From [Clostridium] citroniae WAL-17108 (lineage in GTDB: Bacteria; Bacillota; Clostridia; Lachnospirales; Lachnospiraceae): a DNA stretch of 64,000 nt. Shown one piece after another: positions 17,557 to 26,194 of the stretch (positions are counted from its first letter, which is position 1; each line of letters opens with the position of its first letter). The translations under genes were made by a program, and so were the position numbers. Under the pieces are notes generated by a model that searched no databases, was not told the origin of the DNA, and saw only the letters and a list, made by a program, of their open reading frames with translations. The stretch lies in contig NZ_JH376432.1 of NCBI RefSeq assembly GCF_000233455.1, positions 62,001-126,000 on the forward strand. Direction: 5' to 3'.

Positions 17557-17713
17557 TTGTTAAACATTTGGTATTTTTCCTTCATTTTTGTGCATGATCT
17601 ACATTCATTGCAGAATTTCCTCTAATCCATTTCATTTCCTTTTCAAATATATATTTGCAATGAAATGAATGCACGGAAGTTTTACGATCCCTATAAAATA
17701 AAATTCAAAGACA

Positions 17714-17745
17714 GAAAAACGGCACAGCCCGTTGGCTGCACCGTT
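17714..17745 (-). terminator. rho-independent terminator of the DASS permease gene
   Basis: On the minus strand a 12-bp stem (AACGGTGCAGCC / GGCTGTGCCGTT, two G-U pairs) with loop AACG is followed by a short T-tract. Confidence 0.8.
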
Positions 17746-17806
17746 CTTCATAAAATCCGTTTATCATATTTTTAAGTCGGCATAGATTCCCTTTTTACAG
17801 TACACA

Positions 17807-19087
17807 TCAATAAATAGGATACATGACATTTGCCGTGAATGCGCATGTCAGAATGGCCACTATCATAAATGGGAATGTGAATTTTAACACCTTTACCGGA
17901 TTATATCCACCTGCGGCAAAACAGACGGCCGCCTCCCCTGAACCTGAGGGAAATCCCAGTGCAAAGTAATTGCAGGTACCTATGATCAATACGATCCCTC
18001 TTGGATCCCATCCTCCTGCCAGAGCCACCGATGCGGCAATGGGGATCAGGACCGTCTGCGTTGCCATATTGGATAAAAATGTGGTCATTACAACGGTTGC
18101 TGCAGAGAACATCAACATTACGGTCAGGGAACTGGGATTGCTGCCAAGGGCTCTGAGGATCAGATTTCCCACCGCATTACCTGCCCCGGATTTTCCCAGG
18201 GCGTCCGCAACCACCAATACACCGGCTATCATCCACACCATGTCGGAGGTCATGCCTTTTACAGCCTCATCCACCCTGAGGATCTTGGCGTAGATCAGGA
18301 TCAGGACACCCAGTCCCGGCGCCAGATACAGCATGTTACCGGTCCATTTATTCAGCATCATCAGGAGCATGACCACTGCAAACACAGCGTATACCAGTAC
18401 TTCCTGCCCGTGGGACAGCATTTCCGCCTTTTTGGTTTCCTTTAATTTTGACTGGTCGATATCCTCCTCACTTCTTGGCATCAGCTTCCAGAAAAAAAGG
18501 CAGTACAGGGTGAGTAAGATCATGGCTGGAATGGAGAAGATAAATGGATCCAGCATGGTCAGCTGAAACTCGGGATTGGGTATGATCCCCTCATACATGC
18601 CGTTGACCGTGGCAAAGGTTGATGCACCCAGGCCAATGGGAAAACGGAACTTCCAGGCAACCATGACGCCTAACAGCGGAAGCAGGACCCGCTTGGCCGT
18701 AATATCCCCTGTGTTATCCAGGGTTGATAAAAACACCACCAAAATCGTGATCGCTGCTGTGGTCGGTATAAACTGGGCAAATATGGCGCCGATCAGGAAA
18801 AATGACGCCACCAGCAGCATACCCCGCTTTCCTTTAATGGTATTCATGACCGAACTGATCCTGGCAACCAGGCTGGTCTTTGTTAGTACGGAACTCAGGG
18901 CCAGCATGGGTGCGATCAGCACCACGATCTTATTTCCAAAACCACTGAACGCTGACTGGACATCCATGATCCCCGTCATTGCAAGGATCAGACAGCATGC
19001 CATGGTGGTAACTCCAAAGGGTACCTTGTGCAGTATAAATGATATCATCATAAACAGCGTTACCGCCAATACTATGTACATTTCCAT
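17807..19087 (-). CDS. DASS/ion-transporter-superfamily permease (SLC13-like)
   Basis: 426 aa, about eleven hydrophobic segments. It resembles divalent-anion:sodium symporters and TRAP-like IT-superfamily permeases; the signatures are PTTAAITILVVF in the first half and FLSNMATQTVLIPIAASVA in the second, which correspond to the two SNT-like substrate loops. It probably imports a dicarboxylate or other organic anion. The gene lies 18 bases after a metallo-hydrolase gene, and the pair faces a LysR-type regulator. Confidence 0.8.
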   Translation of the reverse strand: MEMYIVLAVTLFMMISFILHKVPFGVTTMACCLILAMTGIMDVQSAFSGFGNKIVVLIAPMLALSSVLTKTSLVARISSVMNTIKGKRGMLLVASFFLIGAIFAQFIPTTAAITILVVFLSTLDNTGDITAKRVLLPLLGVMVAWKFRFPIGLGASTFATVNGMYEGIIPNPEFQLTMLDPFIFSIPAMILLTLYCLFFWKLMPRSEEDIDQSKLKETKKAEMLSHGQEVLVYAVFAVVMLLMMLNKWTGNMLYLAPGLGVLILIYAKILRVDEAVKGMTSDMVWMIAGVLVVADALGKSGAGNAVGNLILRALGSNPSSLTVMLMFSAATVVMTTFLSNMATQTVLIPIAASVALAGGWDPRGIVLIIGTCNYFALGFPSGSGEAAVCFAAGGYNPVKVLKFTFPFMIVAILTCAFTANVMYPIY

Positions 19088-19105
19088 TGTTTTTCTCCCC
19101 TGTGT

Positions 19106-19942
19106 TTATTTCATCAGTTCCCTTACCTGGCGTGTTCTCTCCTCAACAAACTCTGCCCACACCGTGTCATCCAGATACGGCTGGGTCTCATGGGTATACT
19201 GTCCTGCCCTGTCCACAATCTCAATCTGGTTGGGATGGCTTGGAAGGGCGATATCCACATGGATCCCCTTTAATTTTTCTGCATCCCCCAGGAACCTGGT
19301 CCTCAGATCCGGGGTCAGATAGGTACTGGAGGCATAATAGTCGTCATTCATCGTGTTGGCCCCCACGCCCCCATGCATGGCAACCACATACGTTTCCCCG
19401 TTCACAGGGTTTTTCTCCTCCCAGAAAAAGCTGGTGCATCCGATGGTATGCCCTGGGGTAAGCATGGTCCGGATGGATATGTCCCCTAATGTAACCGGCT
19501 CTTCATCTGAGTAAAAGGCATCCACTGTAAAATCCTGGGGATGAGAATCAGGATCCAGTACCAAGGTTTCCTTGGGACATTTCCGGTAAAATTCATAATC
19601 TTCAGAGGAGAGGTACACCGAAGCTCCCGTCAGTTCTTTCATGGCCCTGGCCGCCCCGCAGTGATCAAAATGAGCGTGGCTGAGAAGGATTTTCTTAATG
19701 TCCTCTGGTTTATATCCCAGCCGGTAGATGGAATCCACCAGCAGATACATGCTTTCCGGAATGGCTGTGTCAATCAGGATCAGTCCGCTGCCGGTATCGA
19801 TCAAATAGCAGCCCACCCAGGTCTGTCCTGCTACATACCAGGTCCTGGGGGATACCTGAAACGGTTTGACGGTCAGGGCCCAGGGCTCATATGCCAGGGT
19901 CTTTACAGGATGGGGCGTTGGTTTTGTGCATCGAAATGCCAT
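19106..19942 (-). CDS. MBL-fold metallo-hydrolase (subclass B3-like)
   Basis: 278 aa. Zinc motif HAHFDH near residues 110-115, TPGHTIG about residue 178, and a C-terminal SHP (HPNQ) that matches the third metal-ligand region of B3-type enzymes. No signal peptide is present, unlike secreted B3 beta-lactamases, so a cytoplasmic hydrolase or lactonase acting on the compound brought in by the neighbouring permease is more likely. Resistance activity should not be assumed. Confidence 0.8.
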   Translation of the reverse strand: MAFRCTKPTPHPVKTLAYEPWALTVKPFQVSPRTWYVAGQTWVGCYLIDTGSGLILIDTAIPESMYLLVDSIYRLGYKPEDIKKILLSHAHFDHCGAARAMKELTGASVYLSSEDYEFYRKCPKETLVLDPDSHPQDFTVDAFYSDEEPVTLGDISIRTMLTPGHTIGCTSFFWEEKNPVNGETYVVAMHGGVGANTMNDDYYASSTYLTPDLRTRFLGDAEKLKGIHVDIALPSHPNQIEIVDRAGQYTHETQPYLDDTVWAEFVEERTRQVRELMK

Positions 19943-20067
19943 TTGTTGTTCCTCCTATCTAGGTATGGGTAAATACGGATCACATTTCTCAACCGGCTTG
20001 AGTTATCTGTCTGTTTTGATTATAATGGAGACATAAACTTATTTCAACTTATGCATTTTTATTATCA

Positions 20068-20086
20068 GACTTAATTGAATTAAGTC
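20068..20086. promoter_or_regulatory. perfect palindrome, probable LysR operator
   Basis: GACTTAATTGAATTAAGTC is a perfect 9+1+9 dyad in the 198-base divergent gap between the metallo-hydrolase and the LysR gene. It matches the T-N11-A style of LysR-family boxes and lies 55 bases before the regulator's start, where autorepression and activation of the divergent operon would be expected. Confidence 0.65.
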
Positions 20087-20140
20087 ATACACCTGCCTCT
20101 ATTGCACCGTCCCTATCACAAATGATAAAAAGGAGATACC

Positions 20141-21061
20141 ATGGACATTCATCAGATTGAAAACATCATCGCCATTGAGCGGGAACAGAGCATATTAAAA
20201 GCATCCCAAAAGCTGTTCCTCACCCAGTCCGCCTTGAACCAGCAGCTTCTCCGCCTGGAAAAAGAGCTTGGCACCCGGCTTTTTGAGCGGAGGAAGACCG
20301 GCATGATCCCCACCTTTGCGGGCAGGATCTATCTGGCAACTGCCCATCAGATGGTGGATATGAAAAAAGAAACGTACAAGATCATCCACGATATTTCGGA
20401 GGAAAATACCGGAGAGATCTCCCTGGCATACACCCCTGAGCGTGGCTCCCTTATGTTCTCCTACGTCTACCCCGTATTTCATCAAAAATATCCCAATGTC
20501 ACATTCCGCATCCAGGAAGCGCGGGTCAAGAAGATGGAGCAGCTGCTCCTGAAAAAGGAAGTGACCCTGGCCGGACTGACCTATTCAGGCAGCTTTAAAA
20601 ACCCGGATCTGGAATACTTGGATATGGCGGAGGAACTGATGGTTCTGGGACTGCCCAAAAGCCACCCATTGGCATATCTGGCAGGGGAGAGGAGCTGGGA
20701 AACATTTCCCCAACTGGACTTAAAGCTTCTCAGAAACGAATGCTTTACCCTGATCTCCAAGGAGACCAGAATGCGCGACATGATCAACCTGGCCTTTGAG
20801 CAGGCTGGCTTTCATCCCAAGATCCTGTTTGAATCCACCAGCACCCTGACCGTTGTAAACATGGTAAAAAACCAGGTCTGTCCCGCATTCTTTCCTCAAT
20901 CCTACGTGGAGGCCAATGCCCCTATTGTCTACTTCTCAGTCTCTCCCAGACAGAGCTGGATGCGGTGCATGGCGTATCTGAAAGGTACCTATCTTACAAA
21001 GCCGGAAAAGGCCTTTCTTAGGTTGTGTACTTTGTATACACAAGGAAAGCCGCTTGTGTAG
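20141..21061 (+). CDS. LysR-family transcriptional regulator
   Basis: 306 aa. N-terminal winged HTH (about 1-60: SILKASQKLFLTQSALNQQLLRLEKELGTRLFERRKTGM), then a periplasmic-binding-protein-like effector domain. RBS AAGGAGA precedes the ATG. It is divergent from the metallo-hydrolase/permease pair, which it probably controls in response to an organic anion. Confidence 0.88.
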   Translation: MDIHQIENIIAIEREQSILKASQKLFLTQSALNQQLLRLEKELGTRLFERRKTGMIPTFAGRIYLATAHQMVDMKKETYKIIHDISEENTGEISLAYTPERGSLMFSYVYPVFHQKYPNVTFRIQEARVKKMEQLLLKKEVTLAGLTYSGSFKNPDLEYLDMAEELMVLGLPKSHPLAYLAGERSWETFPQLDLKLLRNECFTLISKETRMRDMINLAFEQAGFHPKILFESTSTLTVVNMVKNQVCPAFFPQSYVEANAPIVYFSVSPRQSWMRCMAYLKGTYLTKPEKAFLRLCTLYTQGKPLV

Positions 21062-21123
21062 GAAGGAGAGGAGGCAGGCATGGTTTGCCCAGGCATGACT
21101 TGTCTTTCTCTCTGCCGGAACGT

Positions 21124-21164
21124 AAAAAATTCCCGGCCGCTGCCTGACAGCTGCAGCGCCCGGG
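21124..21164 (-). terminator. terminator of the glucuronidase operon
   Basis: On the minus strand a GC-rich stem (CCCGGGCGCTGC / GCAGCGGCCGGG, one mismatch) is followed by AATTTTTT. It lies between two convergent genes. Confidence 0.75.
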
Positions 21165-21187
21165 GATCTTCCGTGTCCTCTGTTCTT

Positions 21188-22957
21188 TTACTTATTCCTA
21201 TAATACTCCTGCATTACATAAAAGGCTTTTTTGCGTGTCGCCTTGTCCATGGCAACCAGACCTTTGCTGTTTTTTCCTCCCTGCATGGGATGCTTGCGTA
21301 TGGGGGAAATAAAATCAAACAGTACCCATGGGAACATACCCTGTATTCTTCCGTCCGTGTACCGGATCTGGTTTTCATATACCCGTTCCTGGTGTTCTTC
21401 CGTGAACAATTCCTCCGCTCCTCCGTGGTGGCCTGCTTTTGCACCTGCACCGGTCTCAGTAATGACCATGGGCTTGTCAATGGACGTGTTGTCAAGAATC
21501 ACCTTCACACCTTCATAATCCCTGTAATACCAGCCGTAATATTCATTAAACGCAACCACATCCACAAATTCCGCCAGCCGGTCCTTTACACACATGGTAT
21601 TCACATCTACCAGGCAGGCGGCGCTGGTCAGCCTTGTGGGATCATAATTCCTGCAAGTCTCTAAAAGCCCTTTCATAAAATCAAGGCGTGACTGGATATC
21701 CGGATTCTCATTGCCCACGCTCCAGATCACTACGCTGGCCCTGTTTTTGTCCCGGAACATAAGCTCTCTCATCTGATTTTCTGCATTGCTGTAAGTCTCT
21801 GGATTCTCAAAATCCAAGGCCCAGTATACGGGGATCTCTTCCCACAGCATCATTCCGGCCTGATCTGCAAGCACAGCCATCCTCTCACTGTGGGGATAAT
21901 GGGTAAGCCGCAGTATATTGCAGCCCATGTCCTTGGCCGTGTTCAGGATCTCAAGGCGCTCCTCATCAGTCTGTATCCTGCCCCTGTTCCTGCTCTCCTC
22001 GTGGCAGCATACCCCCTTTAGATAGATCTTCCTGCCGTTTAGAAGAATATCCTTTCCATCACACCTGATCTCCCTGAACCCCACCCGGTCCTTGACTTGG
22101 TCTTCTAAACACCGCGCCTGAACCTCATACAGCTTTGGATGTTCGCAGTCCCATAATTGGGGGTTAGCCTGGACTACACATCTCGCCTCTCCCCGTTCAT
22201 CAGTCAGAACTTCCCGGGATATTCCAAGTTCTTCGATCTTAAAATGACAGCAGGCTCCCTGCACCGGGGCATCCAGTTTTATTTTCAGTTCAATCCTCCC
22301 GTATGTACCGTCAGGTACAAGGGATGCTGTAAAATCTTTAATATACACGGCAGGAAGCCGGAACAGTTCCACTGACCGGGTAATTCCCCCATAATTGAAC
22401 CAGTCATAATTCATGGACGGTACCTGGTCCGGTTCCCTCCTGTTATTAACAGTGATCACAATGTGGTTTATTTCCTTAAGATCCTGGGTCAGTTCCGTAT
22501 AAAAAGGCGTAAATCCTCCCTGATGCCTGGACAGGAGTGTTCCATTCAGCCAGATCCTGCACTCATAGTTGGCTGCCCCGACCCGAAGTATGATCCGTTC
22601 CCCTTCCTTTTCCTTTGAATAGACAAAGGTCCTGGAATAAACCGCCTCCCCCTCATACAGCCAATACCTGTCATCCAGACAGTTCCAGCATCCGGGGACC
22701 TGTATCTTTTCCATGGATGAAAAATCCAGGTCCATGGGAACCTCCCTGCCCTGCTCATCTTTTCCAGAGGCAGAAAACAGGTTCTTTCTTGTTACGCTGC
22801 GAAACACATCCGGCGTAAACCCCCATACGCCGTCCAGGCTTTCCGGTTTCCGGTGATCTGTGTACACACAGGACTGGACTGTGGTAAATGCGATCTGATT
22901 TTTTTTGTCAAACTGAAAATCCAATATATCTTTGTAATCATCCTTCATCCGATCCAT
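21188..22957 (-). CDS. uidA: beta-glucuronidase (GH2)
   Basis: 589 aa, standard length for beta-glucuronidase. Sugar-binding domain (about 35-205), immunoglobulin-like domain (about 205-300) and TIM barrel (about 300-589). The acid/base is E417 in VGNENP and the nucleophile E501 in ITETGAGA. The NxK motif N563-S564-K565 (KNSKG), which reads the uronic carboxylate in gut glucuronidases, is present, which favours glucuronidase over galactosidase. No signal peptide, so it acts on imported glucuronides. It is last in an operon behind an ABC importer and a beta-propeller protein. RBS GGAGAT lies six bases from the ATG. Confidence 0.9.
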   Translation of the reverse strand: MDRMKDDYKDILDFQFDKKNQIAFTTVQSCVYTDHRKPESLDGVWGFTPDVFRSVTRKNLFSASGKDEQGREVPMDLDFSSMEKIQVPGCWNCLDDRYWLYEGEAVYSRTFVYSKEKEGERIILRVGAANYECRIWLNGTLLSRHQGGFTPFYTELTQDLKEINHIVITVNNRREPDQVPSMNYDWFNYGGITRSVELFRLPAVYIKDFTASLVPDGTYGRIELKIKLDAPVQGACCHFKIEELGISREVLTDERGEARCVVQANPQLWDCEHPKLYEVQARCLEDQVKDRVGFREIRCDGKDILLNGRKIYLKGVCCHEESRNRGRIQTDEERLEILNTAKDMGCNILRLTHYPHSERMAVLADQAGMMLWEEIPVYWALDFENPETYSNAENQMRELMFRDKNRASVVIWSVGNENPDIQSRLDFMKGLLETCRNYDPTRLTSAACLVDVNTMCVKDRLAEFVDVVAFNEYYGWYYRDYEGVKVILDNTSIDKPMVITETGAGAKAGHHGGAEELFTEEHQERVYENQIRYTDGRIQGMFPWVLFDFISPIRKHPMQGGKNSKGLVAMDKATRKKAFYVMQEYYRNK

Positions 22958-23011
22958 TTTCTTATCTCCTTTTTCTCATCGCCTTCTGCTGGCGGCCGCC
23001 GGAATAAAGCA

Positions 23012-23863
23012 CTATCCCTTTACACTGCCCGCAGCAATTCCTTCCATTACTTTTCTTTGGGTAATTAAAAATATCAATACAACCGGCAGCGATATGGCGG
23101 TCGACAGTGCCGCGGTCATGGACAAATCAACTCCCAGATCCGAATTCAGGTTTACCAGCATGGCTGCCAGATTATAAGTGCTCATATCTTTTGACAGCAT
23201 CAGTACCGGAAGCCACAGACCCCAGCTGGACAAAAATGATATAAGGGTGGCTGTGGTAAAAACAGGATACATGACCGGTGTGACAATTTTAAAAAATATC
23301 TGGAATTCCGTGGCTCCGTCTATAGTGGCGGACTCAATCAGGTCATAGGGAAGGGACTGGAAAAAATTCTTAAACAGGAAAAAGGGAAGGGCCGCTCCCC
23401 ATGCGCCTGTGGAAGACGCCAATATGATCCCCCAGAAATTGTTGGTTCCATACAGCCCCAGCTGAACCACGATCACATACAGGGGTATGAGCAGCAGCAC
23501 GGCCGGATACATCATGCTTACCGAAAAAGAGGTCTGGATCATGGAAAACCCCGGAAGGCTGCCCTTTCTGTACAGCGCATACCCGCCCAGGGATGTTGCC
23601 AGGACCACCAAAAGGGTGCTGCCCCCTGAAATAATGATGCTGTTTTTAAAGTAATGCCACAAGGAATTTCCGGATAATGTAAGGATTCCCTTCCATCCAT
23701 TTAACACCCACTTTTGCGGGATCAGGGACAGCGGATACTGTATGATCTCCTGGTTGGTCTTAAATGAACCGAACAGCATCCAGAGAAATGGATACACCAT
23801 AATAAAGGAAATTATGATCAGTACCCCATAAACTATCCATGTTATGAATCTATTTTGCTTCAT
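23012..23863 (-). CDS. sugar ABC transporter permease (MalG type), glucuronide locus
   Basis: 283 aa with six predicted membrane segments and the EAA loop ESATIDGATEFQIFFKIVTPVMYP. It overlaps the preceding permease gene by 14 bases, so the two are translationally coupled. Last membrane component before the glucuronidase gene. Confidence 0.88.
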   Translation of the reverse strand: MKQNRFITWIVYGVLIIISFIMVYPFLWMLFGSFKTNQEIIQYPLSLIPQKWVLNGWKGILTLSGNSLWHYFKNSIIISGGSTLLVVLATSLGGYALYRKGSLPGFSMIQTSFSVSMMYPAVLLLIPLYVIVVQLGLYGTNNFWGIILASSTGAWGAALPFFLFKNFFQSLPYDLIESATIDGATEFQIFFKIVTPVMYPVFTTATLISFLSSWGLWLPVLMLSKDMSTYNLAAMLVNLNSDLGVDLSMTAALSTAISLPVVLIFLITQRKVMEGIAAGSVKG

Positions 23864-24767
23864 TTAACCGTCTCCCTACTGCTGAACCAACCAGTGTCAA
23901 AAGTGCTATTAACAAAAATAGAAATGTGGCAATTGCCGTGGCTGATCCGAAATCCATTTTCTCATATTTACTGTACGCATAATACGACAAGAAATTGGTT
24001 GCATAATTAGGCCCGCCAAAAGTAATGATCCTAGACACCGTGTATGTCTTTAAAAACTGAATGATTGCATAGACTGCATTCAGCATAAACGCCGGTTTCA
24101 GGGAAGGAAGAGTAATGTAGGCGTACGTCTGCCATCCGTTCGCCCCATCCGTGGTGGCGGCTTCATACATGCTTCTGTCTATCAGTTGATAATTGGTCAG
24201 GAATATAATGGTGTACAGACCCACATGCTTCCACAACTCCACAAAAGCCAAGACCCCAATGGCAAGGTTAGCCTCTGTCAGCCATCCCAGGGGCGAAAGC
24301 CCCAATATTTCAAGAAGGCTGTTCATGGCGCCGTTACTGTTAAAAAAGTGTTTCCATACAACAGCGCTGACCACGTCCGGTGTAATAAATGGAATAAAGA
24401 TCGCCAGCTTGAATATGAGCTGGGCCCCCCGGCAGATCCCCTTATAATCCAAAAGCTGAGCCAGCAAAAGTGCCGCAACCATGTTGAGAGGAACACTTAA
24501 GGCAGTAAAAAGCAGGGTTACCTTCAGGGAATCCCAAAAATAGGAATCCCTGAACAGCTTCATATAATTTCCCAGCCCCACAAATACAGGCTCTGTCAAT
24601 ATGGTGTTGGTCTTAAAAAAGGAATAGAATATACTGCATATCATAGGATACACGCCAAATACAATGGATACCACGGCAAATACGCCGATGCAGCAATATA
24701 ACATCCAATACTTTTTAAGGATCACCCCGCACTTGCGGTGCGGGATAATCTTCCGGGTTCCTTTCAT
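23850..24767 (-). CDS. sugar ABC transporter permease (MalF type), glucuronide locus
   Basis: 305 aa membrane protein beginning with a basic segment and then a hydrophobic helix. The EAA loop reads YEAATTDGANGWQTYAYITLP. It starts nine bases after the binding-protein gene and pairs with the MalG-type permease. No ATPase gene is nearby, as with the first sugar importer in this window. Confidence 0.88.
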   Translation of the reverse strand: MKGTRKIIPHRKCGVILKKYWMLYCCIGVFAVVSIVFGVYPMICSIFYSFFKTNTILTEPVFVGLGNYMKLFRDSYFWDSLKVTLLFTALSVPLNMVAALLLAQLLDYKGICRGAQLIFKLAIFIPFITPDVVSAVVWKHFFNSNGAMNSLLEILGLSPLGWLTEANLAIGVLAFVELWKHVGLYTIIFLTNYQLIDRSMYEAATTDGANGWQTYAYITLPSLKPAFMLNAVYAIIQFLKTYTVSRIITFGGPNYATNFLSYYAYSKYEKMDFGSATAIATFLFLLIALLTLVGSAVGRRLNEAK

Positions 24768-24776
24768 CCATTAACC

Positions 24777-26180
24777 TCACTTATTTTCCTGAATCACTGC
24801 GTTCACATCCCCGTGCAGCTTTTCAATAGCGCTTTGTATACCGGCCTCATCCTTTGCGCTGAATGCGTTCATTAGACCCTTTTCATATGTTTCCAGCATA
24901 TCCGGATAGTATGGGAATACGCCTACATAAGAATCGCTGGGGTAAATGGGGATGGTTGAGTCAAAAAAGATCTTTTGGTTCTTGCTCAGTTGCTCTGTAT
25001 CCACAACACTGTAATCCATGCAGGAACCCATGGTATCAAAACTGGCTTTCTGCGCTGCCTCTGACAGGCAATAGGTTAAGAATACTTTTGCAGCTTCCTT
25101 TTCAGGCGCATTTTTAGGCATTGCGATCCCTCTTACACCGCCCAGGAACAGGCCGCCCTTTCCGCTTCCGTCAAATGTGGGCCAGGTCGTAACCGAATAT
25201 TCGCCCACGCCGCTGTCCGGCTGGTCCCATCCCGCTGCATTCCAGTTGCCCACACGGAACATCCCCACGCTGCCGCTCTGTATCTTTGTATACATGGCTG
25301 AGAAATCCTCGTTGACAGCATCTTTGTCCCAGATGGCATCAGGCCCCGCATACAGCTGGATGATCTTCTCAAACTGATCTTTATGGGCTTCAATCCGGCT
25401 CTCAGGCACATTGTTGATCCATACATCCGAGGTTCCATTTCCTCCGGTAAGGAACAGGTTGAACGCCTGTCCCGGATCGGTTCCCAGGTGAAGGGTCCAA
25501 CCGGATATACCTGCATTCTTATACTCCTTTCCCAGGGCCAGGAATTTATCAAAGGTGGTCGGGATCTTATCCTCAGTTACTTCCACGCCTTCCACATCAG
25601 TTTTGTATCCCAGACCGTTTACAGAACGGTTAATGGGAAATGCGATCAGCTGTCCATCAGCTGATATGATCTTCATGTCGCTGTTCGTCACCACATCATG
25701 GTTCTCAGATGCTGCCAGTACATCATCCAGCGCCTCAAATCCGCCCCCTGACTGCTGATGGGTCACCAGAAGCCGGGATGCCTCATTAAATATCAGGTCC
25801 ACACCGCCTGTTGTGGTAACTGCCTGCAATGCTTTTGTTGTCAGTGTAGCATTGTCAAAGGTAATGGCATCAATGGAGTAGTTGGGATAATCCTTCTGCA
25901 TCTCCGCCTCTGCCGCCTTAAAGAAAGGAAGCCTGGAATCATTCCCCTCATACCAGATCGTGATCTTTACAGGCTGGTCCGACTGTCCCTGTGCACCGGC
26001 TGCCTGGGTGCCATCGGCCCGGGTGCCTGCCTCCTGTCCCCCTGCTGCCTGGTCTCCTGCCGCCTGCGTTTTTTCTGTCTGAACGCCCTCTGTCTTTGCC
26101 GGCTCCGAAGCGCCCTTTGCACATGCGGACAATGACATAGCAACCGCAAGCATCATAACTGCCAATCTGTGTTTTCTCAT
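24777..26180 (-). CDS. ABC transporter substrate-binding lipoprotein, glucuronide locus
   Basis: 467 aa, family 1 solute-binding protein. Lipoprotein signal peptide with lipobox SLSAC (C20), then an Ala/Gly/Gln/Thr-rich low-complexity linker of about 45 residues (roughly 24-68), then VKITIWYEGNDSRLP at the start of the mature domain. The long linker probably holds the receptor away from the membrane. Likely ligand is a glucuronide or uronic oligosaccharide, judged from the glucuronidase in the operon. Confidence 0.88.
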   Translation of the reverse strand: MRKHRLAVMMLAVAMSLSACAKGASEPAKTEGVQTEKTQAAGDQAAGGQEAGTRADGTQAAGAQGQSDQPVKITIWYEGNDSRLPFFKAAEAEMQKDYPNYSIDAITFDNATLTTKALQAVTTTGGVDLIFNEASRLLVTHQQSGGGFEALDDVLAASENHDVVTNSDMKIISADGQLIAFPINRSVNGLGYKTDVEGVEVTEDKIPTTFDKFLALGKEYKNAGISGWTLHLGTDPGQAFNLFLTGGNGTSDVWINNVPESRIEAHKDQFEKIIQLYAGPDAIWDKDAVNEDFSAMYTKIQSGSVGMFRVGNWNAAGWDQPDSGVGEYSVTTWPTFDGSGKGGLFLGGVRGIAMPKNAPEKEAAKVFLTYCLSEAAQKASFDTMGSCMDYSVVDTEQLSKNQKIFFDSTIPIYPSDSYVGVFPYYPDMLETYEKGLMNAFSAKDEAGIQSAIEKLHGDVNAVIQENK

Positions 26181-26194
26181 AATGTATCCTCCCT

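Noticed and set aside
19106..19942. Secreted metallo-beta-lactamase
   Set aside because: The motif pattern is B3-like, but there is no signal peptide and the gene is coupled to an organic-anion permease.
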